This document shows positions 44,520 to 55,796 of a stretch of DNA of 64,000 bases, piece by piece. The notes below the pieces were generated by a model. It searched no databases, was not told where the DNA came from, and was given only the letters and a program-made list of their open reading frames with translations. Each line of letters begins with the position of its first letter. The stretch's first letter is position 1. This stretch comes from Eustoma russellianum (lineage: Eukaryota; Streptophyta; Magnoliopsida; Gentianales; Gentianaceae). The stretch is from contig AP025054.1 in NCBI GenBank assembly GCA_036186865.1, forward strand, positions 5,499,060 through 5,563,059. The letters are read 5' to 3'. The position numbers and the translations under genes were made by a program.

Positions 44520-46420
44520 TTCTTTGCATTCCTCGATTGTTGTACCCAATCGCAGGCACACAAGAGCATCTCCACCGTCTCCACTGATAGACATGATCGG
44601 TAATCATCTATGATGCGTCTACTAGCGCTGAAGGTAGACTCTCAGGCAACAGTACTAACCGGAATAGACAGAAGATCGCAAGCAACCTTTGAAAGAATAC
44701 TAAATCGACCACTGTTCATTCTCCACCACAACAACATATCAAATTCTTGTTCGCCTTTTAATCTCTTCTCATTCAGATAGGTGTCCACATCTGAAATGGT
44801 ACCATATGATTCATCGTCGCTTAGATCATTGATCTCCCCAAGCCCTTCCCAACACATTCCGGATTTACCTACGCTGCTGGATGAAGCAACACTCAAACCT
44901 CTTTCTGACGACGAAAGTGTTGCTGCACTAATACTTGCATGTGTAACCCTGTATTCTTCAAACAAGTCCTTCAACAGTGCAACCATGTCATCCCACATGC
45001 TTTTGATATGCATTTTTCCTGAAAATAATTTGAAACAATGCGTGACAATATCCTTCTTCGGCCTAGGATCAAAAAGAGCAGTCAAAGAAAGCAACACATT
45101 GCATTCCCCTCAGTATTTATCAAATTTTATTAACATCACATTAGCAATTTCCTTGATACTATCAGAGCCATCATGCTTCTTCAAATCCAACAACCTTTTA
45201 ATCCGAGCCAATTTTATAAGAAACATATTCAAGGTAGGATATGTAACAGTAGAAATAGTATTGGTTATGGAATAGAAGAGCTTCAGAAATTCACCGACGT
45301 CACCAAATTATCCCACTCGCACATAGATGGTGCAAACTTCTCAAACCCTTTATCAACACCAGCATATCTCCCAAAGGCAGCTTTAACCGGTAAAGCAGCA
45401 TCCAACATCATGTAAGTGTTGTTCCATCGGGTGGGACAATCCAAATAAGTTTTTTATTAGCAACAATTGTATTGCTTCACAATGTTGCCAAAACCTCGAG
45501 ACGAGACTCTGACGCATTCAAATATTTCACTTGCATCTCTAACTGTGTCAAGTATGTCCTTGATCTCCTCCAATCCATCTTGGAGCAACAAATTGAGTAT
45601 GTACGCACAACAACGCATATGGAACAATTTACCACTAATGGGAAGGGCTTTCCGCAACATGAAATCTCTTTTCAAATTCTTATGTATTTGTCATTATAGG
45701 AAGCATTATCCACTGTAACGCTAGAAAGCTTGTCATTAAGATCTCAATCACTTAAACACTTGGCCAAAGCTTCATCAATTAACTTTCTAGTGTGCGATGG
45801 TGGCACATTGCAAAAGTACAACACCCTTTTTTTGCAACTTCCAATCGGAATCAATAAAATATGCCGTCACCACCATGTATTGTGTCTTCTAACATGACTT
45901 CCACACGTCAGTGGCGATGCCAATTCTACCAATCTGTTTTAATGTATCCATCATCTTCTTCTTCTCCATATTGTAAGCCGTAAAACAATCTTCCCTTGCC
46001 GAGTTCCTACTAATCTTTATGTACCATGGACAAGCAATCTTCATGACATCGTTGAACCCCACATGCTCAACTAAGTTGAATGGATACTCATGCATAAGAA
46101 TCATACGAGCTATAGCCTCTCGTACCTTAGCTTGATCGTACTTGAAATTGCTGATATCATTCTCATGATTCTTCCCTCCATCTTAAATTGCAAAATCTGT
46201 TGCGTACTTCCGGAATCACCCGCATCTTTCTTTCCAACACCGAGACACCTATTCAAATGCCGTCTAAATTGTGTAGTAGTCCCGTCCTTATTCTTCCTAA
46301 GGTTTCTCTTATAATGCTTGCATTGCACCATATCGATGCCATTAACCACTACATCTGTCATGTGCTCCCACACTTTAGAGGTTTTCTTTCTCTTCTTCTT
46401 TTGAAATCTTCCTCACACTC
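44520..46420 (-). pseudogene. hAT transposase pseudogene (BED zinc finger, RNase H-like core, dimerisation domain)
   Basis: Reading leftward: 46420-46375 is Lys/Arg-rich (QKKKRKKTSKVWEH), nuclear-signal-like. 46373-46240 is a BED finger with C...H...H-type ligands (VQCKHYKRNL, FRRHLNRC). After a frameshift near 46160, 46104-45889 reads MILMHEYPFNLVEHVGF and IGIATDVWKS, then a stop. 45675-45457 reads GKLFHMRCCAYILNLLLQDG. DCPTRWN-like follows at about 45430. 45097-44642 reads the C-terminal domain with EFDMLLWWRMNSGRF and ILSKVACDLLSIPVSTVA. A TGA then precedes ESTFSASRR, the conserved dimerisation signature. At least three stops or shifts make it inactive. Distribution of motifs is that of DAYSLEEPER/RICESLEEPER-type hAT proteins. 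Confidence 0.87.
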
Positions 46421-46610
46421 AACATCAACAGCTTCTTCACCCCTCCTTTGGGGGCTGTTTACTTCTTCTCTTCCGACATCACATCAGTGTTGTCGATTTT
46501 TCCTTCAATACTATCAACACTTTGGGCTTCATGTTGAATGTGATGACATTATTATATAATCTGTAAAAAACTGTTGAAAAGATGGTCAACATTCAACACT
46601 ATGCAATTCG

Positions 46611-46716
46611 AAGTCCAAAAGTTTCTGTCCAACATCGATCAATCACATTGATGGATCGATTGTCACTTCAATCGATCGATGTGATCGATCGAAGTTGGAC
46701 AGAAACTTATGGACTT
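46611..46716. repeat. Inverted repeat with about 50-bp arms
   Basis: Left arm 46611-46662 (AAGTCC, AAGTTTCTGTCCAAC, TCGATC) is mirrored by right arm 46669-46716 (GATCGA, GTTGGACAGAAACTT, GGACTT), with a loop of about six bases and few mismatches. It lies upstream of the transposase pseudogene start, inside the hAT element. Confidence 0.88.
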
Positions 46717-46731
46717 TCATTCTGCCTAACA

Positions 46732-46765
46732 TAGATCGATCACATCGATCGATGTGATCGATCTA
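46732..46765. repeat. Perfect 34-bp palindrome of GATC units
   Basis: TAGATCGATCACATCGA followed by its exact reverse complement; no loop. It contains the same ATCGATCACATCGATC core as the adjoining inverted repeat. Confidence 0.95.
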
Positions 46766-47351
46766 CGTCAGTATTTTCTCAGACAAAGCTAAACCCTCTT
46801 TTCTTCTTGCAAGTTGCAACAAAGGAAACCAGATCAGAGATGGGTACTGGGTCTGGTACAATAGAAAAGGCCAATTCAAACAATTTCTAGTTCAACTTGT
46901 CTCTAATCGCTTCAAAACAACAAGAACAGCACGAAATTCAAACAAAGCAAACTTTGGTGGTGCAGTTGCAGTCGATGGTGGTGGATATTCTTCCGGTGGC
47001 GGACTAGCGCCTGGCGGTGATGAGTCTCGCAAATCACTATGGCTGACTTGAGGGAGAGAGCGTGGAGGATTGGAGTCTAGAGTTTTTGAGAAAGGAATCT
47101 GACTTTTGTGAGGAGGAGACTGAGGTTGAGCTCTTGAGGAGGAGTGCAGGACGAGGCCATGAGTATTTTGTAAATACAGTTGACCGAGCCGAGTTGTTCA
47201 TGAGCAAAACTCGAGCTCGTTCGAAAATAATAATCAAAACCTGAACGTAGTTCAGGCTCGGTTTCGGTATCCCCTACTCGAACCGAGTTCGAACCGAGCT
47301 CGATCCGAACGAGCCGAACCAGTCGAGCCGCTCGGATTGCTTACACCCCTA

Positions 47352-47640
47352 TCAGCCTACACAGAAAATTGTACCCCGATTATTCTGGTTCCGTTCACAT
47401 TTAGGATGCCGCGTTGCGCATCGTTATTATTCAAAACAAAAACGGAAAACAATACAAACTACTTTAGTCATTGCTATACTATTCACTACAATAACTTATT
47501 GTTTTATAAGAGTACTATTATAGACGGAGTACCAAGATGTATATTCTGCACCGGGTAGTTTTCTTTCATTAGAATAACCGGTTTGAAGTGAACATTTGGG
47601 CTATTTATCATAAGCTCTCTTTCTTTTTAGATTGTGTTAT
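47352..47640. other. Intergenic, no gene recognised
   Basis: A/T-rich interval between the hAT and the next SINE. Confidence 0.35.
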
Positions 47641-47648
47641 GTATGCAG

Positions 47649-47790
47649 GTACATATAGAAGCAGGAGTCTCACTGGAAGTAAGCTTTTTATCTTTTGGAA
47701 TGGATGTATTGTTTGCCTGCCTCTCATCCTCACAAGACTCTAAGGATAGCTTTTGATGTTGTTGAGATATATTAGTGGTGTGGTTGTTTT
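47649..47790 (+). mobile_element. TS-like SINE (family B)
   Basis: GTACATATAGAAGCAGGAGTC, TCACTGGAAGTAAGC, TTTTGGAATGGATGTATTG, CTCATCCTCACAAGACTC, GATAGCTTTTGATGTTGTTG and a GTGGTTGTTTTT end. Confidence 0.65.
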
Positions 47791-47989
47791 TCCTGTCTAT
47801 TTGAATTATATTTTTAAATTTCTTTTTTAGATTGTAGCAAGAAGTCTTTATACCATCATACGTGTTTAGCTTAAAAAACGTAAACCAAAGATATACTACT
47901 ACTTTATCTTACTATATCTGGTCATTTGGCTCTTCAAAAGTTCAAACAGAAGTAAACTAGTAACCAGTGAAAACAAAGTGATGGAGGAG

Positions 47990-48120
47990 TAAGGGTTGTT
48001 AACCAACCGAGCCGAATCGAATACTAGGTTGTCGAATTCGGATTCGTTTAGCTAACGAACTGTTTTGTCACAGTTTGTTTAGCTAAACGAGTTTTAAAAT
48101 TGGTTCGTGTTTGGTAAACA
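47990..48120 (+). mobile_element. hAT MITE fragment
   Basis: TAAGGGTTGTTAACCAACCG, AGCCGAATCGAATACTAGG, GGATTCGTTTAGCTAACG and TTGGTTCGTGTTTGG match one half of the family at 48316-48608. The other end is missing. Confidence 0.6.
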
Positions 48121-48315
48121 ATGCTTGCCAAGTCAAATTATAAAGTGATCATCAGAAACGGAAATTGATAAACTGTACCACTAATTGAGTAAATAAATAT
48201 ATTTCCAGAAGCAGTTTGCCTCTCAATTTTAGCAGTGGAAAAAATTGATAGTGTTTTGGTAATTAACATGCTTAGTTGTGTACATATTCCCGTCCCTTTA
48301 ATAATTGGTAGAGAC

Positions 48316-48608
48316 TAGGGCTGTTCGTGAACCGTTCAAGTTCGGTTCGTGTTTGGTTCGTATTCGTTCGGTAATGGTCGGTAAACAAGCCGAATTCAAA
48401 CAGCTATATGGGTTCGTTTAGTAAAACGAATCGAACTATTCGCGAACTTGTTCGGCTTGTTTAAACAGTTAAAGGATTATCGAGCCGAACTCGAACCAAT
48501 TTTAAAGTTTGTTTTAGCTTAACGAACCGAAACAAATAGTTCGTTTAGCTAAACAAATCCGAATTTGAAAACCTAGTATTAGGTTCAGTTCGGTTCGTTA
48601 ACACCCAT
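48316..48608. mobile_element. hAT MITE with exact 8-bp TSD
   Basis: 293 bp flanked by identical GTAGAGAC copies (48308-48315 and 48609-48616). Left end TAGGGCTGTTCGTGAACCG; right end reversed ATGGGTGTTAACGAACCG. Mirrored GTTCGTTTAG...CTAAACGAA and GAGCCGAACTCG motifs fill the element. This is the best-preserved short member and defines both ends of the family. Confidence 0.9.
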
Positions 48609-48616
48609 GTAGAGAC

Positions 48617-49169
48617 GGAGATAACACTAAGGGAAAGTATGTTAGGGCCAAATTGCCGTACATTAAGTATTTAAATTCTGATTAAAAAAATTTAAACTTT
48701 CAGTTGCCTAGAAAAACTATACATATTATTCAATCAACGGGAGAATAAACCACAGCACAAAAACCAACGTTGACCAATTAATTAAAAGGTGTATCCATAC
48801 TTTGAATTAATTAGCTCATTTGATGCATTCGTTAACGCTGATTTTTCTTTTGTATCCATAATTTGAACTAGTTTTATTAATGCATTTTTTTTTCTGTTAA
48901 CTGCCTCATATTCTGGTAGCAAACTTTAAATTTTGTAATAAAAAAAGTGTTTTTTTTTTTCAATCTAGGGAGTACGTCATCTTCATTCCTTAATTGAAGG
49001 GAAATGCAGATATTAAAAAAAGTATTACTTAAGAGTGTATATATTGAGAGAATGATCTGCTATCTGATCCTATCTATATTTCATCTTCTAGATCAAATCA
49101 TACCATATGCTCTAATTTTACATCATTTAAGTACATATAGCATGTTTCCACCTAATGTGATTAAAGATA
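48617..49169. other. Intergenic, no gene recognised
   Basis: A/T-rich; T-run at 48951-48960. Part of it may be the lost 5' region of the LINE that follows. Confidence 0.35.
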
Positions 49170-52100
49170 AGAACATTCTATGCGAAGGCATTCGTCCCTT
49201 GACAATCTCATTCCTGTTGATGATGCTCGGGTACATTCAAATAACAAGAACATCTCTCTGTCATCTGATAAAGGTTCTGATGAGGGCCTTGACTCTTATC
49301 TGGTTGCATTTGATCCACCTTTACCCAACGAAAAATCAAATATCAATCAAGTTTGCTCAGATGTATATGATAATTCCATGTGCAACGGATTAGGGAGATT
49401 GAAAGAGACGGTGGATTTACAAAAGTTTTAACTAAGAAGAAGGTTTAAGCAGCAAAGGAAGCTTGATGTTGCAAAAGGAAGCAGGATCTTCATGTTCCTG
49501 TAGGGGTTGCCGGCAGATCATCCCCCTCCCCATGATTATTAGTTCTTGGAATATCAGGGTGTTGTAATAAGCCCACTAAGCAAAAAGGCTTAGTACATTT
49601 GTAAAAGAAACATAAGGTTAACTTATTTGCTATTCTAGAATCTAAACTCAATCCCAGGATGAAGTCCCAGCTTCTCTTTTTGTTAAAGGCTGGGCTTTTG
49701 CAGATAATTTTCTCTTCATCCTGGGAAAAGGATTCTCCTGATGTGGGATCCTTCTTTTGTTAAACTTAATGTGATCTCTTCCTCCGCACAATCAGTTTTT
49801 TGTCATGTCATGTGTCTGATAACTTCAAGGACACTACACATTTCTTTTGTCTATGCTTATAACTCTGTGGTTGATAGGAGGGCCCTGTGGAGTGAACTTG
49901 AGGCAGTGTCTTCTTGCAACAGATGCTTGGATTGTTCTTGGTGATTTCAATTGCATTCTAAGTGATGATGAAAGGGTTGGGGATAGGCTTGTTTCCACTT
50001 ATCAGTTGCAAGATCAATTAAGTTGCTTTATGAATTGCGGCCTTATGGAAATGAATTATTCTGGTAGCAAGTACACTTGGGACAATGGAGTAGTGCGGTC
50101 CAGGCTTGATAGGGTGATGCTTAATGCTAATTTCATGGAAGAATTTCCTAATGCTGCATCTTCTTTCCTTAATTCGGGATGCCTTTCTGATCATTCCCCT
50201 TGTATCCTCCAGTTGCTTCCTTTGGTGCAAGGGGTTTACTCATTCAAATTCTTTAATATGTGGACTGAACATGCTGACTTCTGCTCCATTGTTGCTAACT
50301 CTTGGGCTGTTGATTTTCATGGAACTGCTATGTTCAGGCTCTGTAAAAGACTGAAGTCACTCAAGCCGGCTCTTAAGTTGCTGAATAAGAAATCCTTTTC
50401 TCATATTTCCACAAGAGCTGAAATTGCAGTTTCAGAATTGGACAACTTACAGAACTTGCAGGCTTTGGCTGGGACACATATCACCCCTACTACTGACTTA
50501 GGCTCAAGGATTGGGATTAAGAAAAAGGAGACTTTTGCCTTGCTTCATGCTGAAAGACTGTTTTTTTCTCAAATTGCTAAAGGTGTCTTCCTTGATTTTT
50601 CTGACAGGAACAGTAAATTTTATCACTCAATGATCAAAAGAAATGTTGCAAGGAGGAGTATTTCCTCTATCCAACTTCAAGATGGATCCATGTCCACCTC
50701 CATTGAGCAGGTAAAGGATCAATTCATTTGTTACTACAAGGATTTACTGGGCACTTCTGCTACGGTTTCATCTATTGATCCTTCCATTATTCAATGTGGG
50801 CCCCTGGTCTCTGATGAATGTGCTAACTCACTGACTTGTCCAGTTCTTGACTTGGACATTAAAGAGGCTCTTTTCTCAATTCCTAAAGATAAGTCCCCAG
50901 GTCCTGATGGATACACTTCCTACTTCTTTGTTAAGGCTTGGGACATTGTAGGTAGAGATGTTTTGATGGCTGTCCATGAATTCTTCAGGAAGGGTAAGCT
51001 TCTAAAGCAGATAAATCATTCAGTCATTGCTCTTATCCCAAAGGGCATTGAGGTTACTCTTGTTAAAGACTACCGTCCTATCTCTTGCTGCAATGTTATC
51101 TACAAGACCATTGCTAAGATTTTGGCCAATAGGCTTGCTTCTGTTATGCAGAGGATTATTGATCCTTCACAATCTGGCTTTCTCAAAGGACGTTCTATGT
51201 TGCATAATGTTTTCTTGGTCCAAGAATTGTTAAGGGACTATGGGAGGAAAATGGTTTCTCCTAGATGTATGTTTCAGATTGACATACACAAGGCTTTCGA
51301 TAGTATCAGCTGGGACTTCATTGAGAAAATTCTCTATGGCTTTAAGTTTCCTCCTCTCTTCATCAATTGGATTTTGCAATGTATAACAACCACTTCCTTC
51401 TCCATCAATATTAATGGCTCTATGTCGGGTTATTTCCCTGGCAGAAAAGGACTCAGACAAGGCTGTCCGTTGTCTCCTTTTCTCTTTGTCCTCGGAATGG
51501 AGTATCTATCCAGGTCCTTGAATCAATTGCGGGATAATCCAGACTTTAATCACCATCCTAAATGTGGTGATCTTAATATCACACATTTGAGCTTTGCAGA
51601 TGATTTAATGTTATTCTGCAGGGGTGATCTTGCTTCGGCTGATTTGATGCTTCAAAAGCTTGCTGATTTTGGTGCTGTGTCTGGGCTTGTCCTTAACCAA
51701 GATAAGTCCAGGTTCTATTTTGCTGGTGACTGTAACTCTCTTATCAACTCACAGTTAATTGCCAACTTCACCTCTGGTACTCTTCCCTTCAAATATTTGG
51801 GCATTCCTGTCGCTGGATTTAAGTTGCAGCGGGTGCACTACTCACCCTTTCTGAGCAAATTGATGCAAAAAGTAAATCAATGGAAGAAAATTAATTTAAC
51901 TTATGCGGGCAGACTCCTACTTATAAAATCAGTGTTGCAAGGTATCTCTTGCTTTTGGCTGAGTGCTCTTCCTGTCCCCTCTGCAGTTCTTGATCAAGTT
52001 AATAGAATTTGTCTTCATTTCCTCTGGGGATGTAAGCAAAATGACAACAAGAGGGCTCTTGTCTCTTGGAAGCAAGTGTGTCTTCCATTTGCTGAAGGCG

Positions 52101-53000
52101 GTCTTGGGGTGATTCAGCTCAGAGCATGGAATAATGCTCTTCTTGCAAAGCAACTTTGGTTCCTCCAAAATAAAAAGGATCTTCTGTGGGTTAAATGGAC
52201 ACATACCAGGTACAAGTTAAACTCTACACTATGGACTATTAGCAAGGCTCAGTTCTTCTCTCCCCTACTGAAGGCCTTGTTAGACATCAGAGATCTTCTT
52301 ATCACGCATTCATCTACTGTTTCTGGTGCTCAACAGTTGTTGCATTCGTGGGAGAGGTCAGCCAAGCTGTCTCCTAATTTGGCATATGATTTCTTCAGGC
52401 TTAAGGGTGTACGTGTTCCCTGGTTTTCTTTAGTCTGGGATCACTCTATCTTGCCAAAGCACAGCTTCATTTTGTGGTTGGCTGCAACTAACAAACTCAG
52501 CACCAAAGACAATATGCCTTTCCTTGCTGACAAGGTTTTCTCTTTTGCAACCAACGGAGACAGTTAGACATCTTTTCTTTTACTGTACGGGCAGTAGGGA
52601 GATATGGAGATCAATTACACATGGTTGGGGCTTCCAAGGAATTTGGAATGTCTCCCTAGGATTCTTGCGTGGGGACAAAGAAATGGAGAAAAGAGGCTGT
52701 TAGAAACAAGGCTAACAAAATCTCACTGGCTGCGGCTGGTCTACATGGTTTGGCAATGCAGAAATAAATTTCTTTATGAGGGTATCAAAGCTAATGCTGG
52801 GGATGTGATACATAGATTGAAAACTCATGTATATAGGGCCTTGAATACTTGTAGAAGGGTAGGCTAAGGCTATTTTGATTGCAAGGAGTACTGTGTTTGC
52901 TCCTTGGATGACGTTTTGACATGATTTGGTGTATGGGTTGCATCCCTTGATGCTTTTGATCTTGGTTAATACAATTCACATTTTAACCAAAAAAAAAAAA
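49170..53000 (+). mobile_element. LINE (L1-type) element, 5' part decayed, with poly-A tail
   Basis: 49180-49431 is an open acidic/serine-rich tail such as ends LINE ORF1. ORF2 starts at about 49531 (MIISSWNIR). The AP endonuclease, reverse transcriptase and C-terminal zinc-finger regions follow. The element ends GGTTAATACAATTCAC...TTTTAACC and a run of 11-12 A at 52989-53000, the same tail as the fragment at 36706. The 5' boundary is uncertain. Confidence 0.85.
49531..52870 (+). pseudogene. LINE ORF2 pseudogene (endonuclease-reverse transcriptase)
   Basis: One frame, 49847-52567 (906 codons), is open, but its first about 25 codons are out of register: the true endonuclease frame (FVYAYNSVVDRRALWSEL) crosses 49840-49915 in another phase and joins near 49925 before VLGDFNCIL. 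The 5' endonuclease part has several stops. Endonuclease motifs GDFN and LSDHSP remain. RT motifs: LIPKG, KDYRPISCCN, ILANRL, SGFLKGRS, FQIDIHKAFDSISWDF, GLRQGCPLSPFLF, the FADD box (LSFADDLMLFCRGD) and the thumb (KYLGIPV). The WVKW...LPKHSFILWLA region leads to the zf-RVT zinc finger, which is broken by a stop at 52565 and frameshifts (to about 52870). RT core looks intact; the whole ORF is not. Confidence 0.9.
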
Positions 53001-53407
53001 GATAAGATAAAAATTGAGATAAAAAATCTTCTCATACAATTTATTCGACTTACTAATAGTGAAATTTTAACATTCTATATCTTTCTTTTGAAAGAAGCCA
53101 ATAATAACATAAAGTGTGAGCTTAACTACTACCTCAATTTTGATTAATCGTTCTTGAAACAGCGATAACGAGGTCTAAAAAATTAATTAACGCGATTAGA
53201 CTTATAGTACTAATGCCATACCCATAGCACAAGGCGAATCTAGAATGATGACGTCATCATACACGAACAAACATGAATCTTGGAATCCTAAACGAATCTG
53301 AGACATTACATAAATACTCTTTGAAGATGTTTTCTAACAAAAATTGTGCATGTTAGGTGATTAAGAACTCTACGTTGTCTAAAACGCACACTAACTTTCA
53401 TTTCCTT

Positions 53408-53410
<3 letters not shown>
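53001..53410. other. Intergenic, no gene recognised
   Basis: A/T-rich sequence after the LINE tail. Confidence 0.4.

Positions 53411-53464
<54 letters not shown>
53411..53464. repeat. (AT)n microsatellite
   Basis: About 26 uninterrupted AT units. Confidence 0.95.
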
Positions 53465-53467
<3 letters not shown>

Positions 53468-53975
53468 CTTTAGCATACTAAGAAATTTGTTCTATCGGGT
53501 AAGGTTACGATTAAGTCAGGCTGAGTTTATTATAATCTCTCGAAATTGCGGGAGCCCGTTTTAGCCGAATGAATAAAGGCGTGTTAAGGGCGAGACTGCG
53601 TACTCAGAATTATAATAAAATCATAGCCAGATTTAATTTGTGTAAAAATTTACCTAGGACCCTAAATGAATTTTTTCAGAAGATATGAAGATATGTCTTT
53701 TTGTTTCTTGTTTTCTTGTTTCTATGATTCTGGGAATAATAATTGATATATATATATATATGTGTGTGTATTATGTTCCTGTTTGGGGTTCGTCAGTCAT
53801 GCATTTAGTCTTTTGTTTTCCGACGCGAAATGATTATTCTTTGGCGTACTTCTACTCAGAACATAAGGTCCACACGCTTCTCGTCGATTGGATTCTATTT
53901 TGAGGAGTTTTTATTTGTTGTATTTATTTTTGAAAAGAAAGCCATTTCGAGTGTAGAAATAGTATCTGAAAGGTC
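53465..53975. other. Intergenic, no gene recognised
   Basis: Mostly A/T-rich; TATA/TGTG simple patch at 53746-53770. Confidence 0.4.
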
Positions 53976-54215
53976 GCCTCAAGGAATAGTCCAGTGGTAA
54001 GTGGCAACGATGATTGGGGTTGTAGAACTCCGACGTCCCGAGTTCGAGTCCATATGAAAACCAATCCTTGTTGAAATATTATAAGGGTTGCCTCTGGGCT
54101 GGCTGAGTCTCGTGTGTACTCTCCTTTGCAGGGCTGCCGGTGGAGCACATCCCTCGATTTACATCCTACTTGACTAAGGAGCTTCTGGTACAGGTGGGGA
54201 AGAACTCACTCTCTC
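53976..54215 (+). mobile_element. SINE-like repeat, family D
   Basis: GCCTCAAGGAATAGTCCAGT then GGTAAGTGGCAACG resembles a pol III A-box region; CCCGAGTTCGAGTCCATATG is a good B-box. The body has GGGTTGCCTCTGGGCTGGC and a 3' part CTCGATTTACATCCTACTTG, distantly like the GATTTACATCC unit of the minisatellite at 4.8-5.85 kb. Single clear copy. Confidence 0.55.
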
Positions 54216-54511
54216 ATCAAAGTATCTGAAGGTCAAATCAAATAGTTCTCCTTCTGCAGACATGTATCAGACCATATAAGTCAGCTCCTGTGCACCAAAT
54301 ATGGACCAAATTATTGACCTGCAATTCTCCAGATACTAGCATGCTTGTAGGTTTTTTTTTTAAATATTATTATTCACTCAATATTATAAATATGGTATTC
54401 GAATTCCTTTTTTTTCCCCTCTTTTCACATGCCTTTCACTTATGTCATAGTATATAAACTGAGTTTTCACTTTCCATCAACATTTGGAAGATATTTTGTC
54501 ATTTGGAGAAG
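54216..54511. other. Intergenic, no gene recognised
   Basis: A/T-rich with a T-run at 54351-54361. Confidence 0.35.
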
Positions 54512-54519
54512 GAAAAAAC

Positions 54520-55522
54520 TAGAGGTTGTCAAATATGTCGTTGTTTCGTCTTTCGTGTTTCGTGTTTTTTTAGAGGTTTCGTGTATGAAAGTATCAGATC
54601 CATATCTTCCCCGTTTGCTTCGCGTGTATGGATGTAAATACTCAAATCTGTAACGTCAGGTTTCTTGTCGTGTATCGGGTATACCACGAACTTGATAAGT
54701 TAGGGCTAGTCCTTGCACACTTCCATCCGAGTCAAGGTTGGGTCCTCCTGGGTCTTCCAAACTGAAGCAAGTCAATAAATTACTAAGTTCTTAAAAAGTG
54801 TGGTTCATAAAATGATAAAAATAGAAAGTTCACTAAAATGAACCTTTTCTTTTCTAGGTGCACTAAAATCTGAATGAAGCTTCTACAATTCTCATTGAGC
54901 TTCGCACTCGGCAGGTCCTTTTTATGGGTTAACTTAGCCAACATGAATTCTATGCGCAGAACTTTCGTCATTTTTTTTTTATATACAATATCAATCAACA
55001 GACAAAAAAATAAAATCCCTCTTTTAAGTGCATTTTCCCCAGCAAAAATTCAAACAGAGTACAGTACAATAACATACAAGACGTACTCGCTGATAATAGT
55101 AGCAAGTCAAGAGGATGATAGATTAACGGAGGTTAGTGGCGGGCGGAGGTCAGCGACCGGGATATGGGGATGGAATAAGAAGAACTAAGGAGGAAAGGGG
55201 GCAGCGGGGCAGAAGGGAGGGAAATGGAAATGAAAATGGGGAATAGGGGAATTAGCCGATGTTAGGATAGACTTTTTTTAGGTGAAAGTTTTTTTTACTT
55301 TATTAATTTAAATTTTTATTTAAAATAGATTTTTAAAAAATCGGACATGGCGGGTATAAATGGATATCCGCGGGTATACTCGGATACGACCTGCTCTTAG
55401 CGGGTAACTTTTAGGTCTTATCCGATTTGTACACGAAACCCACCAAGGCCATACCCATACCCGCGAAGAGCGAGTCAGGTTCAGGTCGTGTTTTCGTGTC
55501 GTGTCTCAGATTGTCATCCCTA
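54520..55522. mobile_element. hAT-like non-autonomous element, relative of the LBD-intron element
   Basis: 1003 bp. Ends: TAGAGGTTGTCAAATATG at left; reversed right end TAGGGATGACAATCTGAG then ACACGACACG. Flanks GAAAAAAC (54512-54519) and GAAAAAAA (55523-55530) fit an 8-bp target-site copy with one change. Sub-terminal TCGTGT, GGGTAT and CGGGTA motifs face each other. The centre (55120-55240) is purine-rich as in 34957-35730. No transposase. Confidence 0.7.
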
Positions 55523-55796
55523 GAAAAAAAACAATTTGTAAAGGACATAATTGATATAAATTTGCATCAATTGTGGTGAACACATTCAAATGATTGAATT
55601 CGTTATAAGACAAAACTTGTTATCAAGTTGGTGGGAATGTTGTTCCAACTGCTCGCAGTAAATAAAATTTATTAAATACGCATACAACAATAGGTGTGTA
55701 AAGCTGAATTGTTGTATTAACGGAATCTCGAGTGGGACAAATTATTTCGTTAATTTCACATATCTTGTCGTCTTCACATTTTCTTTGTGTCAATTT

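Larger units (their letters stand above)
43720..47351 (-). mobile_element. Large hAT transposon with broken transposase gene
   Basis: 3632 bp. Ends are TAGGCTTGTAAACAAACCGAG at left (one base trimmed in the match) and, reversed, TAGGGGTGTAAGCAATCCGA at right; both lead into GAGCCGAG/CTCGGTTCG-rich sub-terminal DNA (43737-43880 and 47175-47335). A minus-strand hAT transposase lies between (44520-46420). Target-site copies are unclear (CCTATGCC versus TCAGCCTA). The terminal motifs resemble those of the small GTTCG-rich MITEs here, so it is a candidate relative of their source. Confidence 0.82.

Noticed and set aside
44781..45275. 164-codon plus-strand ORF
   Set aside because: Antisense of the hAT transposase C-terminal domain, whose minus-strand reading has the conserved motifs.
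43712..47359. 8-bp TSD for the large hAT
   Set aside because: CCTATGCC and TCAGCCTA do not match in register; only a shifted 5-of-8 match exists, so no TSD is claimed.
53976..54060. Functional tRNA gene
   Set aside because: A-box and B-box-like strings are present but no cloverleaf could be drawn; a SINE head is more likely. The same applies to the heads of families A and E.
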